The notes: a model not told the origin generated them from the sequence alone. A stretch of DNA of 64,000 nt from Terana coerulea (GCA_024811115.1 JAKOGH010001195.1:62001-126000), one strand, 5' to 3'; positions 24,813-37,199 are shown, numbered from the stretch's first letter. Numbers and translations are program-made.

Positions 24813-26212
24813 TCATGATACAGGCCGAAATGAAGTTACAGAGGCTCGTCCAATGGCGGTGTTCAGCTCAGCGCGCTCAGCTGTCAAAGTGGATTCATCT
24901 TGATGCAGAGAGGCAAACTGCATAGTTGGTAGAGTTTGAGTTGGTATGTCTTCCATATTACCGAGGCGGCGAAGGTTCAGTAATATGTGGGAGCCCTGAA
25001 CAAAGCAGTGTTAGTTGTATGGTAGTCCGAGACCCTGACTGGTTCCGAGCATCTTACTGCGAACGACATCACGCTCAGCTCATAACTGTTGCGGGAGGTA
25101 ATGCCAGGGCGATAACGCAGAAATGTCACCTTGAGGCTTACAAGTACCCCATCCCGGCCATCGAAGTCTTCTCAAGTTTATACATGCACAAGTTGAGCAG
25201 CATTGCGACTGACGCGGCATATTTTGAGTGCATCAGACGAAATGCAGACTCATATTTAGCTCACCAAAAATCAGAGCATAAGCCCAGGTTCCATCCCGGA
25301 TGAATGCATACAACACGGATTCCCGCCCATGGCCCCGGCTTTGTGGAAGCTTTGCCAGCGTCAGAGCGAAGAGAAAGGTCTCGAATATCAGCGACGACAA
25401 CCTGCGACCGACAAAGTAGACGCATCAGCACAAGTCATACTTGAGTACGGAGCTACTCACCAGTACGCCATGAAGTAGGTAGGCGCCCTCGATGAGAGAC
25501 AGTCCGGTGTGAACGATACAGAAGGTAGGACAAACACGAGAGCGGTTATCATGACCAGGATTTCTGCCGTGAAGAGGACGATGATGGCTGCCAGAATGAG
25601 TCGGTTCTAATTGTATAGAACGTATGCTGCATGCCTGCCGAGTCAGTACATTCCGAACTCGTTGTCTCGGCACTCACTTCGCATAACTAAGACGATCTCT
25701 ACGAGAAGGGTCACCAGCTCCATAAACGCTAGCTCCCAAGACAGCCATATTTTGCAGCCTAGCGCTGAGTACTGTCTCGGGGAGTTGAGGGTGAATACGG
25801 CGCTGTCGTATCACTGATGTTAGCTAATCTCATCCATGCCGGAACGAGACAACCACGCACCCTCCGTGGAATATTGGAAGATATCGAATGACGACATACA
25901 CCAACTTAACCCAAGTGGTACGTCCCCTACAACAGACTTCGTTAGAGCCGCGGTTGCTGTTGTAGTGAACACGCCCAAAACGCACTGCCAAATGTATCTT
26001 ACCTGCGGAGTACGGCTGTTAGCAAGCCACACAGATGCATAGGATGCACTTACTTCAGCTCCAAAATTGATGAGCGTGTCCCACAGGATCCACGACAAGG
26101 CGCCAACTACAATCACGGAGTGAGTACAGCCATCTGCGAGTAGTGTTGCTATAGACTTACTTGCACCATAGTTGACCTGCTGCTTAGCGTACTGAGCCGC
26201 GTAGTCTGCCAT
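24813..26212 (-). pseudogene. DUF6533-type membrane protein, paralog 2, with in-frame TAG
   Basis: Same architecture as paralog 1. Exons on minus: 26212-26161, 26106-26054, 26002-25986, 25926-25861, 25802-25678, 25626-25461, 25401-25265, 25208-25142, 25085-25058, 24995-24813. Exon sizes 52-53-17-66-125-166-137-67-28 equal those of paralog 1. Signature: WILWDTLINFGAEVRYIWQ, WVKLVYVVIRYLPIFHGG, IRDGTWAYALIF, GSHILLNLRRLG. The codon at 25607-25609 is TAG where paralog 1 has CAG (YNQN versus YN-stop-N), a single C-to-T change. Every splice site is intact, so the lesion is young, or the base call is wrong. It would truncate the protein after about half its length. Confidence 0.8.
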
Positions 26213-26919
26213 GGAACCTCATACGGGGTACAGAGCAAGGCATTGCATGGATCCGGGAGGTATGCCAGGACTGCGGCGGGCAAGTACAGCCTTCCGTTAT
26301 GACTGCGGCGAAGAGGCGGACATGGTACCATGTGGCCGCGCTGTTTGACAGATAAGCACCTCGATGTGTGGGAGGTTCTCTATAGATGCTACTTTGTAAG
26401 CAAATAAGGCCGTGCGTCTGAACGAAGCAGAAGCTGCTTACCCTGTGTTACCGTCTCCCTTGTAGCTCCAGGGTTTTCCCACTCCGCCGCAGCCATATTC
26501 TGCAACTCTGTGAGATTGAACCCTATTGACTCATCCATCCACGGAGGGCCGTTGACAGATCACCATCTTGACACTGCGCGCGTTCAAGAAAGCAGTGCCA
26601 CGTCTATGATGGGCGAGTGTCGAGCAGTGAAGGTAGGGTTTCATAGGAGATGTCGAGATACCTTGCATTGAAAGAGGTCTTTTCAAGATACACCGTCGCC
26701 GAGGACTTCGAATCGAATGGAGTATCGTTAAAGGGGACAGCTAGGTATGGGGTGAGCTAAAATACAAGGTATAGAATCAAATCTTGAGCGTAACATTCGA
26801 AGCAGTGTGGGAAATTAGGACATAACATTACATATACTGGGAGGAACTTGTGAGCCGTATATAGCGTAAAAGAGTCAGATAGCGCCACTCACCTTCAGTC
26901 AGAATGGACTCAGTTGCAG
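26213..26919. other. Spacer between DUF6533 paralogs 2 and 3
   Basis: 707 bp with no supported feature; AT-richer around 26750-26850. Confidence 0.45.
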
Positions 26920-28344
26920 TCAGACTGCCGCAGAGCCCTGAGAAGATTCTGCCAACGGCTCTTCTCGAACGCGCGACTGGGAGCCTTCGCCTTCCGTAGC
27001 TGTCGTCCCAAATGTCTCAAATTGAATGTCGGTGCTCGGGTTGTTATATCCGGTCTCGCCCGCGACGGTCGTGAATTGCATGGGTGTCAGGGCGCTCGGA
27101 TTAGGAGGCATCCTCAGCCGGCGTATGTTCAATAGTATGTGAGATCCCTAGGTACCACGTCGGTGATCAGCTTGACGAATGAATGACATGATGCCTACCG
27201 CAAAAGACATGACACTTGAAGCTAAGCTGGGTTTGGCGCCGCATCAGCGCCAGGAAGCAAGTAAAGGGGCGAGGAACTTACAAGTAGCCTACTCCGGCGA
27301 GCGGCGTATTAACGAGCTTATACATCAGCGTGTTTAATAGCAATGCAGCTACAAAAACGCTCGTTAGTAGCCACAGCCTCGAAATAGCGGGTGCTTACCA
27401 AAAATGATGGCATACGCCCACGTCCCATCTCTGACGAAGACGTAGAGGACGGAGTGCTGCTTCCACTCCATCTTGATGCTCTGATAGAATTTGACGAGGG
27501 TGAGAGCAAAAAGCAGCGTCTCAAACGTCAGCGACGAAAGCCTAGATGGAATCAGCGACACTCAGTCACTTGTGTGCGGCTGCATACCAGTATGCCATGT
27601 ATATCGCCGGTGAGCTTGCGGCGAGGCAATCGGGTGTGAAAGTTTGCTTTGGTATTACTAGGCCTAGGGTTATGGCCATGATCACAACCTCGGTGGCGAA
27701 TGTTACGCCTATGAGGCCCAGAATAAACTTGTTCCGGTTGTAGAGTACGGACACTAGCAGTGAAAATGAATAGCGAGTTCTTGGCATCCGGTGACGTGAT
27801 TGACCGACCTCTGACCATGAGAATGATCTCCACTATAATCGTCAACACCTCGTAGACGATGAGTTGATCAATGATCCAGCCACGACAGCCGGAAGAGGGA
27901 TATCGCCTGTCAGCCGTGAGAGCCAAGACAGCTCTAACGGACAGAGGATTCAGTGCCAGTTTATCGCGTAGTTGACCTCAGAAAAGACTCACCCATCGTG
28001 CAGCAGCGGAATGTAACGGACGAAGAGGTACGCCCATTTCACCCAAGTATTCGGTCGCCTGCCGAAGCAATTCGTCCGTAAGACGTCTAACAGCACTTGC
28101 AAACACTCACTTCCATATGCACTCAACCTAGAGTCGTGACGTCAATAGGGCTAGCAGAGCTTGGGGTCGGGTTGATAGCCTCACCTCGAGATCAAAATGA
28201 ATCGCTGTGTCGTAGAGCATCCACATTACTGCAGCGACTGGCGGGAGCGTCAGCCATACTCAGCTGAAAGCACAACTTTGGAGCCTCACCGGCGCAGTAG
28301 CTTGTCCCTAGCTTGCCTTCCACTATGGCTGCTGGGCTCAACAT
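26920..28344 (-). CDS. DUF6533-type multi-pass membrane protein, paralog 3
   Basis: Ten exons on minus: 28344-28290, 28228-28185, 28127-28111, 28058-27993, 27933-27809, 27753-27588, 27541-27399, 27348-27282, 27226-27199, 27147-26920. All junctions are GT-AG and the frame is open. Signature: MWMLYDTAIHFDLEVECIW, TWVKWAYLFVRYIPLLHDG, LYNRNKFILGLIGVTFA, VRDGTWAYAIIF, LLLNTLMYKLVNTPLAG and GSHILLNIRRLR, with a polar C-terminus. Exon sizes 17, 66, 125, 166, 67 and 28 match the other paralogs; exon 2 is 9 nt shorter (44 versus 53) and exon 7 six nt longer. It ends the tandem array of three genes, all on minus. Confidence 0.86.
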
Positions 28345-29289
28345 CGTGGTGTTTCGTGGGCGGGGTAAAAGCTGGCTGCTGGCATGCTACAATAAAGCAA
28401 TTTGAGGGGTAATATGGACACGCAATCCGTACTCCCCGTGGGCACAGTGGACCAGGGAGAGCCAAGAGAACAATTTCACCCCAGCGGCAGTGGCGGTCAA
28501 CTTCAGCGAAGGGATCTGAAACAAATTTGACAGATCCACACATGAGTTGATGCTCCGCTACGGCCCAATAAGACTACATTACTCACCGCAAATCCTCCAC
28601 ACTTCTCTGATCAACAAGCTGGGGGAAACAAACTGCTCCCTTCATACTGTCGACGATCCACGCACGACCTCCTCGACCAACTCATTCAACCTGAAGGGCC
28701 GACGCCTTTCACGCCGGACCGTTTCTGCAGGTGCCCGTGAGACCCTCTAGCACCGCAGTTTCGGTGCCGACAGACTCCCTCTCGCAAGTACGTCAGGTTA
28801 TTCTGAATGAGAGTTACAATAGTCCCCGCGATGTTACCGCCAAGCTGATGAGTATATGTTGTCATGGTCGTCGGAGACAGGGACGAATAGAAAGGGTATC
28901 AACGGGCGCTTTCTCCAAAGCGGTTCTAAGCGCCTGAGGATCCTTGATCGTTCTGACTTGCACGGCCACCGTCTCCTTGGCATCCTCGAGGGCAAAGTTA
29001 CTTTTAGTGCGTAGCTGTACGAGAAAACTCAGGGCTGGAAGCTCCAATTGGATTGCTGGCGAGATATCACGACATCTGGACACTTCGCTGAAGACGATGG
29101 ATTAACGCAGCGCTGCCTGAGTTATGAACCTGTCGGGTGCAGACCGGCATTGCGCGAAGGTAAGTACCTACAATTACTACTCTTCATCCCCCCCCCCCCC
29201 CCCAAGGACTTTTCTATTGCTAGAGTAGAAAGGATAAACAGCCGGACGCGAATACTCATGTCGAGACTTTTTATAGTTCCATGACTTGC
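28345..29289. other. Accessory spacer with 16-C homopolymer
   Basis: No supported gene. A minus-strand frame at 28862-29083 has a protein-like stretch (FALEDAKETVAVQVRTIKD) that I cannot assign; it may be a gene remnant. A run of 16 C residues lies at 29188-29203. Confidence 0.4.
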
Positions 29290-29696
29290 GTCTCCATCAC
29301 TGCAGTCATCAGCGCCACCACGTCCGCGCCCGACGAAAGAGGACGAACCGTAGTGACCTGTTCGTTCGCCGTGCTCTGGCCGAGCTCGTCCCGCGTTGAC
29401 TCCTGCAAAAACGTCTGATGGCGGTTAGCCCCATGGTCATCGTTGAGTCAGGCGCAGCCGAAACACGACGGCCGCGACCACGTCGGGACCGCTTATTCTG
29501 TTGATGGACACCATCCGCCCGCATATGTGTTGCTGTTGGCATCTCGCGTTTTACGTGACCATGTATTGCCGTCCCCGCATCCTTCCCGACCATACCTCAC
29601 ATGGTGATGGGCGGACGTTCCCCGAGCCTAGTCAACGACGCTCAATACGGCGGGTTGGACGGGCAGTGCAGCCCGCGCCTGCGCATCTTCGACGAG

Positions 29697-29704
29697 TATA
29701 AAGG
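29697..29704 (+). promoter_or_regulatory. Probable TATA box of LysM gene 1
   Basis: TATAAAGG lies about 70 bp upstream of the ATG. The second LysM gene has CATAAAAG at the equivalent place. Confidence 0.55.
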
Positions 29705-29769
29705 CGGGTCGCAAAGACCTGGAGCAGCAGGCTCAGCTCACTTTCCAGCTTTCCCTGTTCTATCCGACG

Positions 29770-30428
29770 ATGTTCGCCCGTGCTCAGCTCCTCGTCCTCG
29801 CCGTCGCTGCGGTCTTCTCCGCCAAAGGTACGCAGCTTTCCTCGTGTATTGTATACATTCTCGTCAGGTGTACTCACTGTCTACGCTTCTGTAGTCTATG
29901 CGGACATTCCTTCCAACTGTGCGCGCGACTACGAGGTCCGTCTCGGGGACACCTGCGACAAGATCTCTGCGCTGGTGAACGCCTCCACGTGAGTACTTTA
30001 AGCTGCGTCACGTCTTCCTCGATGCTCAACGATCATTTAGCTTCCAGCTTGCCTTCGTGAACAACGGTACCATCAACACTGATTGCTCCAATCTTGCGTT
30101 GGGAGAGGTCCGTTTTATTCGCAGCTGTGAAGTGCCCTTTAATAACTCTCTTCCTAGGACATCTGTCTGGGTATCACCGGCCAGGACTGCACCACAGTCC
30201 ACGTCATCCAGAGCGGAGACGACTGTGTCGACATTGCTGCGGCCGCCGGCACCGATTACAGTACCATCCTGGCGAACAACCCCAACGTGAACAGCCTGTG
30301 CAGCAACATCTACCCTGGCGAGGCAAGTCGTCTCTGCCGTAGACATGGAATGACATTTGGCTGACTTGCTCTTCGAACAGGTTCTCTGCGTGGCTAACAC
30401 TGTCATTTCATACACCACTTCCGCATGA
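29770..30428 (+). CDS. Secreted two-LysM-domain protein (CBM50), copy 1
   Basis: Small secreted chitin-oligomer-binding protein; relatives act as LysM effectors or cell-wall-binding proteins. Exons: 29770-29827, 29895-29988, 30041-30107, 30158-30322, 30381-30428. The signal peptide is MFARAQLLVLAVAAVFS with likely cleavage after VYA. LysM 1 spans YEVRLGDTCDKISAL to FVNNGTINTDCSNLALGE. LysM 2 spans TTVHVIQSGDDCVDIAAAAG to NNPNVNSLCSNIYPGEVLCV. Paired cysteines in each domain suggest disulfides. The fourth intron starts GCAAGT, a GC-AG intron, where copy 2 has GTCAGT. There is no catalytic domain. Confidence 0.92.
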
Positions 30429-31179
30429 TCGTTAAAGCACGACTGTTTGAGTAATATCATTTGAGTTTTCTTAGCTTCCGGTGCTTAATGTCATAAGTGC
30501 TGTGTCAATTTTATCTCGTATTCTAGTACATGCTCGAGTCACTCGAGTTCCTTGTCGACGTGATGAGTTTGTGAATAGAATTGCGAATTTGGGTTAGCGG
30601 CGTAAGTATCATGCTCATGTCATATCTATTTTTTTGCCTCTCGCTGCTCCTATTCGCACTGAACTAGGCTGAATGCCAGCCGGTTACTCGTATTCTGCCT
30701 GCTAGAGTGAGCGCTAAGGGCTTCGTGGCGTCCACGAGTTTCCCACGACATATGGTGTCACGCGTGAGCTGTCTGCCATGATTAATGTCATGTGAAATAA
30801 AGTTGTATTATTGTACCACATAATTTTGGCGTAAAGTATAAAGCCACGATTCCGTATCTTACATCCACATAGGGGGTAACGGCCGCCAAACTAAACGTTA
30901 CGTGACATCAAATGTGACATGACGCTGAAGGCGGGAGTGATGCGCCATTCGATGCGCCGTCCCCGAAATGGGCAGGCGCTGATTGGCCGACACGGGGCGC
31001 TTTGCGAAATTTCAGCTCTGCTGCAAGTTCAGAGTCAGATTAGGATTCATGCTTGCTTTCCTCTCCGTTCCCAAGAGACCCAGCTACTCTCTTCTTGCCC
31101 GTCTCGCCCATTCGAACTCTAAACGAAAGCCTTTGACACGGCCTGGCTTTCTTGCGCAGGCACTTCTCGGACGACCCCC
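30429..31179. other. Intergenic region before TRM2
   Basis: About 750 bp holding the 3' part of the LysM duplication block (to about 30760) and the TRM2 upstream region. No gene seen. Confidence 0.5.
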
Positions 31180-33368
31180 ATGCCTTCAGAGGAACGAAGT
31201 CGTCCAACACCTGAACCGGAGGCGCGTCATGTCGACAAGAAGCCTCGTCTGCACGGGCTAGAAGATGCTGCAGAGTCAGCCAAGAGGCGGCCGGAGGCGA
31301 ATCTGGATGCACCGGTGGAAGCTATGGATGGTGGAGACAGTGCTCTGAAAAGAACTGAACAAGGAGGGTTAAGGAAGACCGAGGGAAAATTCAGCAAGAG
31401 GACGACAGCGCGCAGGGCAAAGAAACTGCACAAGTCAGTAGAGCCATACTCAAACGAACACATCATCTCCTTGGACGTGCTCGCTCTTCTCGGGGAGGAG
31501 GCCGTCCACGCAGCGGAGGCAGAAGGCAGCGAACGCAAGGCACCTTTCGAGAATCAAACGGAGCTGGAGCTGACTGTGTCGGCACTGTCGTCGAACGGTA
31601 CGTGCCTTGGCTTGCTGTCTATGCAGTTCTGCTCGCCGTTCCGCGGCGGACTGCCGCGTGCCCATGACCAAGTTCATTCAGGTCGAATGACCTTTGCGAG
31701 GTTGGCCATCTGCACGCGGCTCTTCCGCCTGGTTTGAGCTACGTGATGTATCTGATACTTTTTTCCCGCAGGCGAATCGCTTTCAGTGGCACCGGCACCG
31801 TACCCACCATGGGTCGTCCTCACACCTTTCGCCCTTCCCGGCGAGACAATTCGTGCAAGAATCTACAGGAATGAACGCCTATACTCTCACGCGGACTTGT
31901 TGGAGATTGTGAAGCCTAATCCTGAAATGCGGGATGACAGCCTGGTGCGGTGCAAGTACTTCGGAAAATGTGCTGGGTGTCAGTATCAAGTAAGTGCGTC
32001 GACTACCGAGTTGAAGATATTTCTAAATGACCATTAATGCGGCCATAGATGCTCCCGTATGATACGCAGCTGGAACTGAAGCGCAATGTCATTGTAAAGG
32101 CCTACAAGAACCTTTCAGGTAAGTCCCAGTCTGATGAAGTTTTTGGTCATTGGATGTCCAGCTCAATGTCATGCAGGGTTGCCTCCACCATCTGTTCCCA
32201 CCATTGGACCCACCATTGCTTCACCTCTCCAGTACGGCTACCGCACTAAAATAACGCCGCATTTCGATGCCCCTCCCAAGAAGATGAAGCTCAAACCTGA
32301 AGATTCTGCCAGCGGCGTAAAGCCAGAATGGCTGAACGTAGGATTCAACTTGATTGGCACGCGCAAGGTTATGGATATAGAGGTTCATAACGCCTTCGCC
32401 CATTAAATTGAAACCATGCCTGACGTCCTTATTTCTTTCGGTCTCAGGAGTGTCCTATTGCTGCTCCAGTCATCAATGAGGCTTACCCGTCCATTCGAGA
32501 AAACATCTTCAAGTAAGCCTTGTCATATAGACTCGCGTAAAACGAAGCTTACTGCGCCGTTCGAAAGGAATATCCACACGTATAAAAGGGCGTTTCACTC
32601 CTCCTTCGAGAGTCACTTATGGTGCCCACCTCTGAGGCCACGACCGAGACTGCACCTGAAGCCATGACGACTGACGACCTCGCGTCGGCATTTGAGAAGA
32701 AGATTTGCGTCACCGACCACAGGGGCAGCATACGTGAACGCGTCGACGACATGCTGTTCGAGTACACGGCCGGCTCGTTCTTCCAGAACAACAACTCCGT
32801 CCTCGTACCGTTGACATCTTACGTCCGGGACGCCATCTTCCCTGAAGCGGCGCCGCCAGATCCGCGCCCCACCCACCTCGTCGACGCATACTGCGGCAGC
32901 GGCCTCTTCTCCATCATGCTGTCGCCGCACTTCGAGAGAGTCAGTGGCATCGAGCTCTCGGTGGACTCCATCCGGTCTGCAAAGGAAAACGCTCGTCTCA
33001 ACAACATCTCGGAAGAGAAGATATCGTTCATGGATGGCGACGCGACGAATATCTTTAACACCGTGTCGGACTTTCCCAGAGACAAGTCTGTTCTGATCAT
33101 CGACCCACCGCGGAAGGGCTCGGACGAAAAGTTCATCGACCAGCTCATCCGATTTGCTTGCCAGACGGTGGTCTATGTGAGCTGCAACGTGCATACTCAG
33201 GCTCGCGACGTTGGGATGATCTTGGAAAAGAGCAAGACCATAGAGGGAAGGCGGTATGTAGTAGAGAGCATCAGGGGATTCGACCTGTTCCCTCAGACGG
33301 CGCATGTGGAGTCTGTTGCAGTCCTGAGGCTCGTAGACAAGGAGAACGAGTTCATGAACGACCCGTAA
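31180..33368 (+). CDS. TRM2: tRNA (uracil-5-)-methyltransferase Trm2, one apparent frameshift
   Basis: SAM-dependent enzyme forming 5-methyluridine at position 54 of tRNA. Exons: 31180-31597, 31772-31989, 32049-32118, 32177-32382, 32448-32512, 32568-33368. The Lys/Glu-rich N-terminus is followed by a beta-rich TRAM-like region (PWVVLTPFALPGETIRARIY), a cysteine cluster CKYFGKCAGCQYQ, QYGYRTKITPHFD, the SAM motif VDAYCGSGLFSIML, IDPPRKGSDEKFID and the catalytic Cys in VVYVSCNVHTQARD, ending with FDLFPQTAHVESVAVL. The last exon breaks frame near 32584-32591 (AAAAGGGCG): homology runs from IHTYKR into VSLLLRESL only if one base is added, again a homopolymer site. Confidence 0.94.
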
Positions 33369-33595
33369 CGTCCGTTTCGCCGAGTGTAGTAGGAAAGGTG
33401 TATCTGTCTATGCAACAAAGCCTGAGGTTCTAGTGCATTGCGTGGGAAAAATTCATGGTATAGCGGTGTGCAGTGCCTCTATGCACCGGAGGTTGACTGT
33501 GGTGGTGATAGGGAAGCGTGCTTTAAGAATGTGGCCAGTGCTTGTCGACCTCGGGTAGCTCGGTCGAGAGTGGATACTCAACACGGCGTCTGTGG

Positions 33596-35470
33596 ACCAA
33601 AAATCACATGCAGACGCGCCGATCGAGTTTGGACGCGCCGCGGTCAGCCTCAAGTTAGTCTGTCAGCCTGTCCGCCTCGAGCCAGCCTCAGCGAGATAAA
33701 AAGCCCCGCCAGTCTCATGTTTTCGTCAGAAGAGCTTGCTCTCTACCAGCATCACAACAGACAGGCAGGCCTGTCTACAAACTCCACGTCGATGATTCGT
33801 ATAATCAAGGTAAGCCTTAGTGCCATCATCTTGTATACAGGGCAGAAGCTTATCGTCGTGGCTAGAAAGCAAAAGGTAGGATACAGAAGAGGATGCTGGA
33901 GAAGATAAAAAGTAGGTACCCCCTTGCTTGTTGCTTGACACTGCCCTCATCCCGGGTGCGTTAGAAATCGTCGTCGGCACTGGTGTCGACTTGACATGAA
34001 AGTGAGCATACCGGTACCGTCACTGTGATATATGCAGCTTGCTTACCATGGCCCTGGGTGCTCCGAACAGAAAAATGTTATAACACGTGAGCCGCATGGC
34101 TGCGTACATACCCCTGAGGACTATATGATGCGCACATACGTGAGTCACGGTGTATGCCTGCGCTTGGGGTCTGCATACTTAACGGTATCAATTATATAGG
34201 ACCAACGGAGAGTCTTCCTCGAGGCTCCCTGTCTGGCGAGTGCGTTGAGTGCTTCCCTAGCATTCGGCTCGAGTAAGTGCCCGTTGGCTATACCAACACT
34301 AGTCTCTCACCATCATTTGCCTTCGCAGATGTTTCATCTTCAGAAGCCTGGGATGCCCAGAGAGACTTCAGTGTCTTTGCGACGTTGTCAGCCTTCAGAT
34401 GTATGTCAGCCACTTCTCTCAGATGGTGAACTCTCACTCACCATCCACGCAGGTCCCAGAAGTCGACTCTCTGTCACCACTCTCCAACCTGCCTCAACCG
34501 AAACACATCACCCATTTCGTATGGACCGCGAAACCTGTAGCGAGTCCTTCCCCCACGACACAGAGTGGCCTCCGCCTGGCTTCTAGAGAAAGACTCTAGA
34601 GCTGGAGCCGACAGTACCCCGAGAGGGGTCCTCGGCGAGGAGGTCAACATCGGTGCCCCGCGAAACCTGTAGCGGAGGATTGGGGTTAGTGTGTTATCGG
34701 GCGAGGTGGGGACGAGGGAGGGACGGTGAGTTAGGCTTCTACTGACGACTGGCGGAGAGGACGAGGCGAGGCGCAGCGTCGACCTGTGGCGCTCGCGGGT
34801 CCTCTCAACGTCGGCCAGTGCTGCTTCATCTTATCAGCAACTCAGGTAAGTCCTCGAGTCTTGGCGTACTCACCGTTTACTGAACAATCCTGCCTACAGA
34901 TTTACGTCTGAGCACCGTCTCTCAGTGTCTCACTGTCCTTTGCTCGACCGTAGGTGTCTTCCTTTTGATCGGCACGCGAAACCTGTAGCGATTGTCCGAA
35001 GACGCAGAGCGCCTGTCGTCCGCGAAACCTGTAGCGGGGCCTCTTCAACCGCGAAAGTGGTGTTGGGCTAGGCAGCGCTTGGCGCCTCGCGAAACCTGTA
35101 GCGGGGATTGTGAAGAGGTACGGTATGGGCTTTGAATGGTGAGGCAGCGGTGGAGGGTGCAAAGGCGGGAAGGAGGGTTGGTGGTAGATGGAGTACGGGA
35201 AGCGGAGGTCCTAGGTCTCTGTTCATGTCTTCCCTTCGGCACTGGTTTGTTCACTGTAGGATCTTTCAAAGGTATTCTGGTGGAGTGGACGGCATATATA
35301 CGAGCATCAAAAAACCCTGAACCACTCTTTAGTTGAAGTAGGATTTCAGATATTAGGTAACATCCGGGGATGGAGGACGTGCGTACATGGTTCTCGCCAT
35401 CCCCAGCTTGAGCTTCCCAGCCTTCTCATATGCGTCGGCCTCCTGGAGATAGCTCTTGTCTTCTTCTCTT
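33596..35470 (+). repeat. 1.8-kb dispersed element, copy A (five 16-bp motifs)
   Basis: A block similar to 58110-59915 (inverted) and, for its right part, to 53110-53760 (inverted). The left part has a conserved ATAAAA-type box near 33695 and a conserved ATG that opens MFSSEELALYQHH. Possible splice sites (GTAAGCC near 33808, TACAG near 33840) suggest a transcribed, spliced unit, but no domain is recognised. The 16-bp word CGCGAAACCTGTAGCG occurs at 34527, 34659, 34975, 35021 and 35088. Outer limits are approximate; no terminal repeats were found. Confidence 0.65.
34527..35103 (+). repeat. Cluster of five 16-bp motifs CGCGAAACCTGTAGCG
   Basis: Copies start at 34527, 34659, 34975, 35021 and 35088, all in the same direction. 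Spacings are 132, 316, 46 and 67 bp. A half-match (CGCGAAAG) lies near 35050. The order and spacing are kept in copy C at 58412-58989. Confidence 0.85.
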
Positions 35471-35532
35471 CAGCACCTATGTAGTCGTAGTCGATCTGCA
35501 TCTCAGCCATCTTGCGGTAGTAAATCCCGATG

Positions 35533-35539
35533 AGTTGGT
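35533..35539 (+). repeat. Left target-site duplication AGTTGGT
   Basis: Seven-base direct repeat abutting the left terminus of the 1660-bp element; matches 37200-37206. Confidence 0.8.
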
Positions 35540-37199
35540 ACGGTTGCCGAGCAGGGTCAGGCTTATTGCACGAGTTCGAGTCCGAAGATCAAGCGCTTGA
35601 TGCGAGTTTGATGGCGCATCACGCCGCCTCCGAAAACTAGAATCAGTGAATTTGGCCGTTCTGCGTGTGTCAGTGTACATGATCGCCTTCATAGAGCCGG
35701 AAATGATATCTTCTGGGAGGCTAGGAGGTATATAAGGTGCTGGGGGCACGAAACAGGAGACCGGCGCTTGGGCGCTTACTTCTCGGACTTGTCCGAGTGA
35801 GCCGCTACGCCTCCTGATTTGGTAATTTCTTGATGAATACCAAAACAAGGCGAACTGCCAGCAGGATGTAGGTGCTCAACACAGTCAGTCTTAGTCTCGT
35901 TCCCATTCCGTGTCTAAGGCATCAAGGCGGGGCCTGCCGTGCGGAGATCGAAAAGTCGATGCACGGTGATGCGTTAGAACGTCTGGTGACTTCCGATCAT
36001 CCAGGTGTAGATCGCTCGCACGTAACGCCTCTCGGGCTTGCGCTGCACGTCGACGAAGGTCGACGACCACCCTACGACTACCCCTGCTTGCTGCTTCCTG
36101 CCCTCCAACCCCTCATTTACCTTGCTCAGCTCTTCAAACATCTCATGCATTGCTCCGACATGTCTCTCTCTTGCCCCTGTGCGGTATAGTCGTTTTGGGA
36201 CACGCAATCATAACCCGAAAGCAAGCTACACCGCCCGGGTTATATGGAGGTCTTACACGCGTGTATGTGTTTGAAGCAACATGAGAATGAGGAGCTGGTT
36301 GCAGGATATGCTGGCAGATTTTTGAATGGTGTGTGTCTTTGTCTCCGGGCTTTCTGACAATGCGCTTCTCTAGACATTTCACTTGGCCTCGTATTGTGCA
36401 CGTATACATTCCCTTCAGCCCTTGCAAGGCCTATAATATCTCCTCACCTTGTGTATGCGTACTGGCGTACCCTCTCGTATCTTCCTCAAGCCACATTTCC
36501 CTTACTATCTGCGTGACATTGCTCATCAATGATCATCCTCTTCAACCACTCAAGGCTGCTATTTGGTTACCTCTAGTAGTCCCATAGTCCCACAATTTTG
36601 TGCTCTCAACACATATATATTTTTACTGTCAATTGTGATTTTTGTAACATAAATGCGCGCATACAAGCTGGGGAAACAGTCAAGAGGCGGTGACAGAGAG
36701 TGAGCAGGCATGATCACGTGCGAGTGATCTACACCTGGATGATCGGAAGTGACCAGACGTTCTATGACATTACCATGCATCGACTTTTCGATCTCCACAC
36801 GGCAGGCCCCGCCTTGATGCCTTAGACACGGAATGGGAACGAGACTAAGACTGACTGTGTTGAGCACCTACATCCTGCTGGCAGTTCGCCTTGTTTTGGT
36901 ATTCATCAAGAAATTACCAAATCAGGAGGCGTAGCGGCTCACTCGGACAAGTCCGAGAAGTAAGCGCCCAAGCGCCGGTCTCCTGTTTCGTGCCCCCAGC
37001 ACCTTATATACCTCCTAGCCTCCCAGAAGATATCATTTCCGGCTCTATGAAGGCGATCATGTACACTGACACACGCAGAACGGCCAAATTCACTGATTCT
37101 AGTTTTCGGAGGCGGCGTGATGCGCCATCAAACTCGCATCAAGCGCTTGATCTTCGGACTCGAACTCGTGCAATAAGCCTGACCCTGCTCGGCAACCGT
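35540..37199. mobile_element. Long-TIR DNA transposon (1660 bp, 484-bp inverted ends)
   Basis: Left arm 35540-36023 and right arm 36716-37199 are inverted copies of equal length, 484 bp, with scattered mismatches near the inner end. Termini are ACGGTTGCC...GGCAACCGT. AGTTGGT is directly repeated outside at 35533-35539 and 37200-37206, a 7-bp target-site duplication. Each arm contains the near-palindrome CTCGGACTTGTCCGAG. The 692-bp interior (36024-36715) has no transposase-like ORF, so the element is non-autonomous. The open frames inside the arms simply mirror each other and are not treated as genes. The superfamily is unsure: a 7-bp duplication fits Dada-like elements, or hAT/MULE types with one lost base. 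Confidence 0.88.

Larger units (their letters stand above)
29290..30760 (+). repeat. LysM segmental duplication, copy 1
   Basis: This block, comprising upstream flank, LysM gene and 3' flank, is similar in the same orientation to about 37840-39280. Shared flank words include GCGCCACCACGTCCGCG versus GCGCCACTACGTCCGCG upstream and GGGCTTCGTGGCGT downstream. Boundaries are approximate. Confidence 0.7.

Noticed and set aside
32613..33305. 230-codon minus-strand frame opposite TRM2
   Set aside because: Antisense shadow of the methyltransferase exon, which has clear catalytic motifs.
34527..35103. 16-bp motif cluster as a CRISPR-like array
   Set aside because: Spacings are irregular (46 to 316 bp), the setting is eukaryotic, and the intervening sequence is conserved between copies, unlike spacers.
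35553..35848. Conserved frame inside the transposon arms (also at 36891-37214)
   Set aside because: Its two copies are simply the two inverted arms; no domain, and the frame is not kept at the arm ends.
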